DNA from: Chitinophaga pinensis
GTDB lineage: Bacteria; Bacteroidota; Bacteroidia; Chitinophagales; Chitinophagaceae
Direction of reading: 5' to 3'
Assembly: GCA_945870985.1 (NCBI GenBank)
Contig: CAMBUH010000003.1
Span: 1 to 37,791, forward strand
Length of the DNA stretch: 37,791 nt
Made by a program: the position numbers and the translations under genes. Every line of letters starts with the position of its first letter. Positions within the stretch are counted from its first letter, which is position 1. Shown piece by piece: positions 28,479 through 36,375 of the stretch. The notes beneath the pieces were generated by a model that was not told the DNA's origin, did not search any database, and saw nothing but the letters and a program-made list of their open reading frames with translations.

Positions 28479-28610
28479 ATGGAAAATGAAGGAAATCCCG
28501 TTGGAAGCGATGGCTTTTTTTATTCACAATATATTTCAGTCGCCCTGTTAATTTGGCTGCTTATGCTAGGGGTACTATTGATTACTATAAATAAATCCGC
28601 TGAGTTATAG
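28479..28610 (+). CDS. Candidate small single-TM membrane protein (43 aa), not in supplied ORF track
   Basis: ATG..TAG; MENEGNPVGSDGFFYSQYISVALLIWLLMLGVLLITINKSAEL. About 20-aa hydrophobic span with polar ends, in an otherwise empty intergenic region. Confidence 0.4.
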   Translation: MENEGNPVGSDGFFYSQYISVALLIWLLMLGVLLITINKSAEL

Positions 28611-28628
28611 GAGTAAATAAAAGCACTG

Positions 28629-28669
28629 AAAACATAATAGTCTATTGTTTTGGTAGACTATTGTGTTTT
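28629..28669. repeat. Inverted repeat, 15/16 matching arms, 9-nt loop
   Basis: AAAACATAATAGTCTA / TTGTTTTGG / TAGACTATTGTGTTTT. Confidence 0.9.
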
Positions 28670-28680
28670 ACTTATCTTTG
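28649..28680 (+). promoter_or_regulatory. Bacteroidota-type promoter for tRNA-Cys (-33 TTTG, 20-nt spacer, -7 TATCTTTG)
   Basis: TTTG 28649-28652 and TATCTTTG 28673-28680, about 40 nt before the mature tRNA. Confidence 0.6.
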
Positions 28681-28720
28681 TTGGGTAGTGGAGGCTTAGG
28701 GGTTTGCTTCTGCTTTTTAT

Positions 28721-28791
28721 GGTCAAGTGGCCGAGAGGCAAGGTAGGGGTCTGCAAAACCCTGGACGGCGGTTCGAATCCGCCCTTGACTT
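28721..28791 (+). tRNA. tRNA-Cys (anticodon GCA)
   Basis: GGTCAAG acceptor, anticodon loop CTGCAAA, T-arm GGCGG-TTCGAAT-CCGCC, CTTGACT acceptor, U73 discriminator. CCA not encoded. Confidence 0.94.
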
Positions 28792-28828
28792 CGTAAGTCA
28801 TTGGTTTTCATAGGCAAGCAAGCAAAGG

Positions 28829-28848
28829 GCCCGCATTTCTATGCGGGC
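28829..28848 (+). terminator. Intrinsic terminator after tRNA-Cys
   Basis: GCCCGCAT/ATGCGGGC, 4-nt loop, then TTATTTTTTG. Confidence 0.88.
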
Positions 28849-28910
28849 TTATTTTTTGTTAAACCTGGTTTAATTAACGTTTTTAAGCAGCCTACTCTTT
28901 TGTTTTGTGA

Positions 28911-28918
28911 TACCTTTG
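28911..28918 (+). promoter_or_regulatory. Bacteroidota -7 box (TACCTTTG) of L,D-transpeptidase-like gene
   Basis: TAnnTTTG match 72 nt before ATG 28991. Confidence 0.45.
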
Positions 28919-28990
28919 CAACTCCAATAACCAAAAACGTACCGTATTTGCTTGTGCAATATCGAAATGGTTAACAGAAAATAATACGAT

Positions 28991-29722
28991 ATGTATCTAA
29001 ATAAACGTAATAAAATAGCTGCCGGGTTGGTGGCAATATTTTTGCTGGCTTTGCTCGTTTTTCAACCGGTAGCTTCATTAAAAGGCAGCACACCCGAAAA
29101 AATGTATTCTCCGGATCCTACCGGCAAAGTGGCGCTTTACCAGCAGCTTGGCTTGGAGGCGATGGGGTTATCCCGGGTAGCTTTTCAATATGCACTGAAT
29201 GGCTGGAATGCATTGTTGAAAGAAGGGAAAATAAAAAAAGATAATATTCTCTCTATTCTTGACTTCTCGCTTCCGTCCGGAGAAAAAAGAATGTTTGTGA
29301 TTGATTTGGAACTGGGAAAATTATTGTTCAACACCTATGCTTCTCACGGAAAAAATTCCGGCAACAATATTCCTACCCATTTTTCTAATCGGCAGAATTC
29401 AAATCAGTCGAGCCTTGGATTTTATGTTACCGGCGATACGTATAATGGGAAGCATGGAACCTCTCTTCGTTTGCAGGGAGAAGAGTCGGGTATTAACGAC
29501 AATGCGCTCAGTCGCGGTATAGTTGTACACGGTGCCGAGTATGTCAATGAGCAAGTTGCCGAGCAGCGCGGATCTATCGGTCGCAGCCAGGGTTGCCCCG
29601 CCATACCTCAACATCTCTCTAAGCCCATTATCGACCAGATTAAAAACGGCAGCTGCCTGTTTATTTACAGTCCCAACAAAGAGTATCTCAGAAAGTCGGC
29701 CATTGCCGCAAAAAATTCCTAA
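28991..29722 (+). CDS. Murein L,D-transpeptidase catalytic domain family protein
   Basis: N-terminal TM/signal, SRGIVVHGAEYVNEQ, GRSQGCPAIP (HG...SxGC). Confidence 0.87.
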   Translation: MYLNKRNKIAAGLVAIFLLALLVFQPVASLKGSTPEKMYSPDPTGKVALYQQLGLEAMGLSRVAFQYALNGWNALLKEGKIKKDNILSILDFSLPSGEKRMFVIDLELGKLLFNTYASHGKNSGNNIPTHFSNRQNSNQSSLGFYVTGDTYNGKHGTSLRLQGEESGINDNALSRGIVVHGAEYVNEQVAEQRGSIGRSQGCPAIPQHLSKPIIDQIKNGSCLFIYSPNKEYLRKSAIAAKNS

Positions 29723-29806
29723 CCTGATTTTTTATATCAGCGGCTGGGAGTATTCTTTTTTGCAGGCACTTCATTTCAATAGTATCTTAGGGCTAAATTG
29801 ATTGCT

Positions 29807-30673
29807 ATGCCTATCCGGATATTCCTGCTGCTTATCTGCTTTCTTTGTTTTTCATTTGCTGAAGCCCAAAAAAATGATCCTGTTTTAGAAAAGCAACTGC
29901 AATCGCTTATTGCCGGGTTTAAAGGAGACATTGGCATTTACGTGCACAATCTAAAAAACCATCGTCAGGTGGCCATTCAGGCCGACACGATTTTTCCTAC
30001 TGCCAGCATAGTTAAGATTCCTATTCTTACCGGTATCATGCGTAAAATAGAAGACGGTCAACTTTCTTACCACCAACCCCTTATTTACAAAGACTCGCTA
30101 CTGTACGATGGCGAAGACATCCTCGGCTCATTTAAAAACAACGAAAAAATTGAGTTAAGTAAGGTGCTGATGCTTATGCTTACTACCAGCGATAATACCG
30201 CCAGCCTTTGGCTGCAGTCGATAGCAGGCACCGGCACCCGCATCAATGAATTGATGGATAGCTTGGGGCTACCCAATACCCGCGTGAACAGCAGAACGCC
30301 TGGGAGAACAGAGCAGCGCATCAAGTGGGGTTGGGGCCAAACCACTCCCAGAGAAATGGGAATGCTATTAGAAAAAATCATCAACCATGAAGTAATCAGT
30401 TATAATGCGAGCGAAAAAATGCTGCGACTAATGAGCAGAAATTATTGGGATGAAGAAGCCATCTCTCGAATTCCGGCCGATGTGTTTATTGCCAGCAAAA
30501 GCGGCGCAGTAGATGCCAGCCGAAGCGAACTCTTATTTGTGAATGGAAAAAAATGCAGCTACGTTTTTAGCATTTTTACTAAAAATAATCAGGATCGTTC
30601 CTGGGAACCTACCAATGAAGCTTGGGAACTTACCCGAAAGATTAGTGAGTTATTGTGGAAATACTATAACTAA
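29807..30673 (+). CDS. Serine hydrolase with class A beta-lactamase fold
   Basis: Signal peptide MPIRIFLLLICFLCFSFAEAQ; FPTASIVKIPIL (SxxK), TTSDNTAS (SDN), SKSGAVD (KSG). ATG 29807 preferred over TTG 29798. Confidence 0.88.
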   Translation: MPIRIFLLLICFLCFSFAEAQKNDPVLEKQLQSLIAGFKGDIGIYVHNLKNHRQVAIQADTIFPTASIVKIPILTGIMRKIEDGQLSYHQPLIYKDSLLYDGEDILGSFKNNEKIELSKVLMLMLTTSDNTASLWLQSIAGTGTRINELMDSLGLPNTRVNSRTPGRTEQRIKWGWGQTTPREMGMLLEKIINHEVISYNASEKMLRLMSRNYWDEEAISRIPADVFIASKSGAVDASRSELLFVNGKKCSYVFSIFTKNNQDRSWEPTNEAWELTRKISELLWKYYN

Positions 30674-32790
30674 GAAAACAGCTGATATACCAGCCAGCTC
30701 ATACCATATGCCAGCAGGGTCATAAATCCCAACTGGAATAAAGGCCACTTCCAACTCTTGGTTTCTCTTTTCACCACAGCCAGCGTGCTCATACATTGCA
30801 TGGCCAGCATATAAAAAATAAGCAGAGAAAAAGCAGCGGGCAAAGTATAAACCTTACTTCCATCAGCATGTTTGGCCGCAGCCATTTTTGCTCGTAGCGA
30901 GTTGTTATCCGTTTCTTCTACACTATACAAAGTGGCCATCGTGCCTACAAATACTTCCCTAGCCGCAAAGGAAGTAATCAGGGCAATACCAATTTTCCAG
31001 TCATACCCCAATGGCGCTATCAGCGGCTCAATGGTTTTCCCCAGATGCCCAGCATAAGAATGCTGTAATTTTTCTGTAGACCACTGTTTATTTAACTGTG
31101 ATTTACTCGCAGGGGATTCTTTAATTAGGTGCTCGTATTTCGCATTAACGGTTGCAATTTCTTTGCCCGGACCAAAGCTGGATAAAAACCAAAGAATTAA
31201 GCTGATCATCATGATAATCCTGCCAGCATCGGCAACAAAAATGCGGGCCTTACCTACCATCGTTACCAACACGTTTTTCCACCGTGGCGGCCGATAGATA
31301 GGCAACTCCAAAATGAAAAAACTTTTTTCCTTGATTTTTATAAAACTCTTTATCAGATAGCTCATCAGCAAGGCCATCATGCCACTGCCAAGGTAAAGCC
31401 CCATCATCACCAAACCCTGTAAACTTAAAAATCCAAAATAATATTTATTATCAATTACCAGGGATATTAATATCGTGTACACCGGCAATCTGGCACTGCA
31501 ACTAACCAGTGGAGTAACCAGAATAGTAAGCAACCTTTCTTTTTTATTTTCAATAGCCCGAGCCGACATGATGGCCGGAACCGCGCAGGCAAATCCACTT
31601 ATCAATGGCATTACACTTTTTCCATTCAGTCCCGCCTTTCGCATCATTTTGTCACTCAAAAAACCAATTCGTGCCATATATCCCGAATCTTCGAGCATGG
31701 TTATCAATCCGAACAAAATCATGATCTGAGGAATAAAAACCAAAATGCCGCTTAACCCGGCTAAAAAGCCATTGATTAACAAGTCGCTCCACCATGCCTG
31801 GGGTAGTTGAACGCTCAGCCAGCTGCCCGCCTGCTGAAAAGCCCATTCTATAAAGTCCATAGGAAATTGCGCTAACCAAAAAACACTTTGAAACAACAGA
31901 AAAAGTACAACCAGCAAAATCAGATAACCCCATGTTCTATGCAAGAGCAGGTTATCCAACTTTTCTGTAAACTTTTTTTGTTGTATTGGATTGGGTTCGG
32001 AAACATGTTTTTTTAATACCTGCCGGATATGTGCGTAGCGATTAACAATTTCTTCCGCCTGTGTTTTGGTAGGGTTAAAGGCAAACTTTTTTTCTATGCT
32101 TTCTATTGCATGCTGCTCGTGGTTGCTAAGTGGAAAGGATTCGTGGTGAATCAGGTAATGCAGTGCTGCATAATTACTGATGGCGGGAATTAATTTTTTT
32201 ACTTCCTCCACCGGAGCACCTACTTCTGTGCGGGCATCATAAAAATGTTGGTCATCAATTGCCGGAGAAACCCGTGCCCCCGCTGTTTCGAGCAGCACTT
32301 TTTTTAGTTCGGTGAGGCCTTTGTTTTTTCGGGGGTTTACCACCACTACCGGAATTTGTAATTCTTTCGATAATCCTGCCGCATCTACATAAATGTCTCG
32401 CTTTACTGCCAGGTCGTTCATGGTAAGCGCCATCACAACGGGAATGTGGAGGTCTATAATCTGCGAACAAAATAACAGGTTCCTTTTCAAATTACTGGCG
32501 TCTGCCACCAGCAATACCAGGTCGGCCTTCACTTCCTGATCGGCACCCATCAATACTTTATAAGCCACCCACTCATCTTCCCGGCGGGGATATAAACTGT
32601 AAGTACCTGGCAAGTCGATTAAAAAAGCTTTGTGTTCTTTGTTTAACGATATCTTACCCAACATTTTGTCTACCGTAACCCCCGGAAAATTTCCAACCTG
32701 CTGACTTAACCCAGTTAGCGCATTGAATAAGGAGGTTTTACCGCTATTCGGGTTTCCAACTAAGGCAATATGTAAAGGACGATTCGGCAA
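30670..32790 (-). CDS. feoB: Ferrous iron transport protein B (TTG start)
   Basis: GNPNSGKTSLFNALTG, GNFPGVTVDKM, DLPGTYSL, MALTMND; repeated TM Gate motifs. In-frame TAA lies directly before TTG 32790. Confidence 0.96.
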   Translation of the reverse strand: MPNRPLHIALVGNPNSGKTSLFNALTGLSQQVGNFPGVTVDKMLGKISLNKEHKAFLIDLPGTYSLYPRREDEWVAYKVLMGADQEVKADLVLLVADASNLKRNLLFCSQIIDLHIPVVMALTMNDLAVKRDIYVDAAGLSKELQIPVVVVNPRKNKGLTELKKVLLETAGARVSPAIDDQHFYDARTEVGAPVEEVKKLIPAISNYAALHYLIHHESFPLSNHEQHAIESIEKKFAFNPTKTQAEEIVNRYAHIRQVLKKHVSEPNPIQQKKFTEKLDNLLLHRTWGYLILLVVLFLLFQSVFWLAQFPMDFIEWAFQQAGSWLSVQLPQAWWSDLLINGFLAGLSGILVFIPQIMILFGLITMLEDSGYMARIGFLSDKMMRKAGLNGKSVMPLISGFACAVPAIMSARAIENKKERLLTILVTPLVSCSARLPVYTILISLVIDNKYYFGFLSLQGLVMMGLYLGSGMMALLMSYLIKSFIKIKEKSFFILELPIYRPPRWKNVLVTMVGKARIFVADAGRIIMMISLILWFLSSFGPGKEIATVNAKYEHLIKESPASKSQLNKQWSTEKLQHSYAGHLGKTIEPLIAPLGYDWKIGIALITSFAAREVFVGTMATLYSVEETDNNSLRAKMAAAKHADGSKVYTLPAAFSLLIFYMLAMQCMSTLAVVKRETKSWKWPLFQLGFMTLLAYGMSWLVYQLFS

Positions 32791-32806
32791 TTAAAAATTA
32801 TTCCTG

Positions 32807-32814
32807 CAAAAGTA
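32807..32814 (-). promoter_or_regulatory. Bacteroidota -7 box (TACTTTTG) of feoB
   Basis: CAAAAGTA on plus strand, 16 nt before the TTG start. Confidence 0.45.
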
Positions 32815-32925
32815 GCAGCAAAAAAGGGCGTTCAGTTACGATATTGGGAACAGAATCGATCCGCCCAATCGGATAGGGCAACATTTTAACCTTTTGGGTT
32901 GTTCGGGTAATAATTGTACATATTG

Positions 32926-32933
32926 TACCTTTG
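32926..32933 (+). promoter_or_regulatory. Bacteroidota -7 box (TACCTTTG) 4 nt from the M28 peptidase ATG
   Basis: TACCTTTG-AAGA-ATG. Confidence 0.5.
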
Positions 32934-32937
32934 AAGA

Positions 32938-34581
32938 ATGAAAAAATATCTTCTCTGCTTGCTCTTAATGCCTCTGTTACTAATGGCACAAAGCAAGAAA
33001 AAGAAACTGCAGGCCGAAATGAATGCCCGAAATGAAAGAGTTGCCCAATTAACTGCTCATGTTCAGTTTTTGGCAGACGATCGCCTCGAAGGGCGAAGAA
33101 CCGGAACCCCGGGCGAAGAAAAAGCCCTAGAGTATATTGTTAATCAATATCGGAAAATGGCGTTAGAGCCTGCCGGAACCGATGGATATGTGCAGGAATT
33201 TGTAGTAAATGAGGGAAAGCAATTAGATACTTCCACGTATTTGGTGGTAGAAGATCACCAGCTGGTGTTGCTAAAAGAGTATTTTCCACTTTCTTATAGT
33301 AAACCCGCCAATGTAAAGGCATCGCCCGCGATGGCTTTACAGGAATCCGGGGAGCCTTGGTTTTGGGATATAAAGGAAGTATTGGACGAAAATAAAACCA
33401 ATCCCCATTTCGATCTGCACTCGGCAATTCGGGAGCATGCCAAAAAGATTGCACAAAAGGGGGCTACAGCCTTATTCATTTACAACAGCTCATCCATTAC
33501 TGACAATATTCAATACAATAGATTCGACTCTTCTGCCACAGCGCAACTGCCGATAATATATCTAACTAAAAACGCCCTGGCTGCTTATTTCAACGACCCC
33601 TCTGCTACCGTAACCCTAGATCTGTCGGTTGCTTTTGTTAATCGGGCAAGAAAAGGGAAAAATATTGCCGGCTTTATCAATAACCAAGCAGCCAATACCG
33701 TAATTATAGGCGCACATTACGACCATTTAGGCTATGGAGAAGATAAAACCGCACTGGATACCGGTAAATTGATTCATAATGGAGCCGACGATAACGCCAG
33801 CGGTACCGCAGCACTGATTGAACTTGCCCGCATGTTGAAAAAATCGGCACCTTCCGGAAACAACTACCTGATTCTTAATTTCTCCGGCGAGGAGTTAGGT
33901 TTATTGGGCAGCAAATATTGGCTGGAATATCCTACCAAAACCATCTCGCCGAATTATATGATTAATTTGGATATGGTAGGCAGATACGACACTGCCCGTA
34001 AACTTACAGTTGGCGGATATGGCACTTCTCCGGTTTGGGCAGAAGTGGTGCCAACTACTTCTGCACCCCTGGTAACTCATTACGATAGCACGGGTAGCGG
34101 ACCCAGTGATCATGCCAGCTTTTATCGAAAAGATATTCCGGTATTATTTCTGTTCAGCGGCAGCCATTCAGATTATCACAAAGCTACCGACGACTGGGAA
34201 AAAATAAATTATACCGGACAGGAAGAAATTGTACGTTGGGTTTATCGGCTGATTGAAGCTACCGACACAAAAGGAAAACTCCCCTTCAATAAAACCCGCG
34301 AACCTCAAATGGGCAGAAGTAGTGGCTTTTCTGTAAGCCTCGGCGTTATTCCAGATTATGGCTATACCGGAACCGGCATGCGCATAGATGGGGTTAGCGC
34401 GGGCAAACTGGCAGAAAAAATCGGATTACAGGCAGGCGATGTGTTGCTGCAACTGGGCGAGTATTCGTTTGTTGATGTAACTGCCTATATGCAATCTTTG
34501 AGCAAGTTTAAAAAAGGAGATAAAACTACCCTTCGCTATAAAAGAGGTGCGGAAGAGCGGAAAGTGGAAGTTCAATTTTAA
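32938..34581 (+). CDS. Secreted M28 family peptidase with C-terminal PDZ domain
   Basis: Signal peptide MKKYLLCLLLMPLLLMAQ; VIIGAHYDHLGYG, HNGADDNASGTAALIELA, NFSGEELGLLGSKYW, SGPSDHASFY; PDZ-like GMRIDGVSAGKLAEKIGLQAGDVLLQLG. Confidence 0.94.
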   Translation: MKKYLLCLLLMPLLLMAQSKKKKLQAEMNARNERVAQLTAHVQFLADDRLEGRRTGTPGEEKALEYIVNQYRKMALEPAGTDGYVQEFVVNEGKQLDTSTYLVVEDHQLVLLKEYFPLSYSKPANVKASPAMALQESGEPWFWDIKEVLDENKTNPHFDLHSAIREHAKKIAQKGATALFIYNSSSITDNIQYNRFDSSATAQLPIIYLTKNALAAYFNDPSATVTLDLSVAFVNRARKGKNIAGFINNQAANTVIIGAHYDHLGYGEDKTALDTGKLIHNGADDNASGTAALIELARMLKKSAPSGNNYLILNFSGEELGLLGSKYWLEYPTKTISPNYMINLDMVGRYDTARKLTVGGYGTSPVWAEVVPTTSAPLVTHYDSTGSGPSDHASFYRKDIPVLFLFSGSHSDYHKATDDWEKINYTGQEEIVRWVYRLIEATDTKGKLPFNKTREPQMGRSSGFSVSLGVIPDYGYTGTGMRIDGVSAGKLAEKIGLQAGDVLLQLGEYSFVDVTAYMQSLSKFKKGDKTTLRYKRGAEERKVEVQF

Positions 34582-34590
34582 GATAAGTAT

Positions 34591-35025
34591 ATGAAGCTGA
34601 AGCTGGATACAGAGGGGATGAATGAAGACTTTTTTGCCAGCACCCGATTGCTGGGAATTACGGCTCCGCTTAAGTGTTTCCAGTTTTGTCTTTTATTAAA
34701 TCAACAGTTGGGATATCGGTTTAGACTAAATGCCGAGCACGAAATCCCCATGAGAAGAAAAGAGCGCACCTATTATTTTTCTGTTTACCAGTCAGCCGAA
34801 CCTAATAGCTCTTTAATGCATTATCTTTATCACAATCATTACGACGGAGAATATTTACTTCCTGAATTCCGGCACATGGATTTTTTGTGGCTGATGAAAG
34901 GCGACCTGGCCTCCGATGAGGCAGTTAGCTGGATTCGGCAAGTGGTAAAGTCGATACCCGAAGTTCAGTTAATTGTTGAGTTGCCAATTGATCAGGTAAA
35001 AAACAAGGGTAACATGATTTTATAA
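34591..35025 (+). CDS. IPExxxVDY family-like protein
   Basis: MKLKLD N-terminus, FQFCLLLNQQLGYRF, central YFSVYQ, near-C-terminal SIPEVQLIVEL. Motif is diverged. Confidence 0.6.
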   Translation: MKLKLDTEGMNEDFFASTRLLGITAPLKCFQFCLLLNQQLGYRFRLNAEHEIPMRRKERTYYFSVYQSAEPNSSLMHYLYHNHYDGEYLLPEFRHMDFLWLMKGDLASDEAVSWIRQVVKSIPEVQLIVELPIDQVKNKGNMIL

Positions 35026-35051
35026 TCTTCCTTAATTTAACCTACAAGCAC

Positions 35052-35309
35052 ATGCAATCAAATGATCTACCCGATGGCTGGGCGCTTCAGCAAAATGAAT
35101 TATATCGTAAGATGGTTTTTAGCAGCTTTGCGCAAGCCTTTCAATTTATTACAAAAATGGCAGCGTTGGCAGAAGCAATGAATCACCATCCTCGCTGGGC
35201 ACAAAACTATACCCAAGTAGAAGTTTGGCTAACCACGCACGATGCAGGCAATACTGTATCTGAAAAGGATATTGAGTTGGCAACTGGCATCAACCAACTG
35301 CCCCTGTAA
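35052..35309 (+). CDS. 4a-hydroxytetrahydrobiopterin dehydratase (PCD/DCoH family)
   Basis: FSSFAQAFQFITKMAALAEAMNHHPRWAQNYTQVEVWLTTHDAGNTVSEKDIELA. Confidence 0.9.
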   Translation: MQSNDLPDGWALQQNELYRKMVFSSFAQAFQFITKMAALAEAMNHHPRWAQNYTQVEVWLTTHDAGNTVSEKDIELATGINQLPL

Positions 35310-35310
35310 A

Positions 35311-36363
35311 TCACGCCAATACTTGGATACATTTTTCACCTGCTGCTGTTATTCTGCCTATAGGCTCATTACAACAATGGATGCCTACTGATTGCAGCAG
35401 GGATAACACTTGCTCCAGCGCATCGGCACTTACCGCTATCAACAATCCCCCATTGGTTTGCGGATCGGGTAAAACAGTAAAGGCTTCCATCACATTCACT
35501 CCCGGGCCAAAAGCCACTTTTTTCTGATATGCATTCCAGTTTCGGTAAGTAGCATCCGGCACTATTCGCTCACTCAGGTAAGCCGGAACAGAGGAGAGAA
35601 TAGGCACTTTTGAGTAATACAATTCAGCGCCCAACCCACTTCCTTCAGCCATTTCAATTAAATGACCCATCAGGCCAAATCCGGTAACATCGGTTAACGC
35701 ATGCACACCCGGTATTTTACCCAGCCCATACCCAACCGAATTGAGCATTCCGAGTTGGTGGTGAAAATCTTCTATATGCTCCGGCTTAATTACTCCTCTT
35801 TTTTCTGCAGTAGATAAAATGCCTACCCCCAGCGGCTTGGTTAATAGCAGGTAGTCGCCGGCCTGGGCGGTATTATTTTTCTTCATATCGGCAAGCGTTA
35901 CCCGCCCCGAAACTGCGAGTCCGAATACGGGTTCTGTGCTGTCTATGCTATGTCCGCCCGCCAAGGGTATACCCGCTTCACTACAGGTTTCTCTGGCGCC
36001 GGCCATCACTGCTTTGGCCAGTTCTGGGCCTAGTTTTTCTAGGGGCCAGGCTAGAATAGCCAATGCCAGTAAGGGTTTCCCGCCCATAGCATACACATCA
36101 CTGATGGCGTTGGCAGCAGCAATTTTGCCAAATAGAAAGGCGTCATCCACAATCGGAGTAAAAAAGTCGGTGGTGCTTACTAATCCAGTACCATCCCCCC
36201 AATCGTAAACGGCCGCATCATCACTGCTTTCGTTGCCAACCAGCAATTCCTTACATTGATTGGTAGTGCGACTGTTTTGTAAAATACTTTCTAAAGCCGC
36301 CGGTGCCATTTTACACCCGCAACCTGCTGCAGAAGAAAATTGAGTAAGCCGAATTGTATCCAT
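35311..36363 (-). CDS. selD: Selenide, water dikinase (Cys form)
   Basis: AAGCGCKMAP, DDAAVYDW, STTDFFTPIVDDAFLFGKIAAANAISDVYAMGG, LAGGHSID, TDVTGFGLMGHL, DPQTNGGLL. Confidence 0.95.
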   Translation of the reverse strand: MDTIRLTQFSSAAGCGCKMAPAALESILQNSRTTNQCKELLVGNESSDDAAVYDWGDGTGLVSTTDFFTPIVDDAFLFGKIAAANAISDVYAMGGKPLLALAILAWPLEKLGPELAKAVMAGARETCSEAGIPLAGGHSIDSTEPVFGLAVSGRVTLADMKKNNTAQAGDYLLLTKPLGVGILSTAEKRGVIKPEHIEDFHHQLGMLNSVGYGLGKIPGVHALTDVTGFGLMGHLIEMAEGSGLGAELYYSKVPILSSVPAYLSERIVPDATYRNWNAYQKKVAFGPGVNVMEAFTVLPDPQTNGGLLIAVSADALEQVLSLLQSVGIHCCNEPIGRITAAGEKCIQVLA

Positions 36364-36375
36364 AATGATTTTTTA

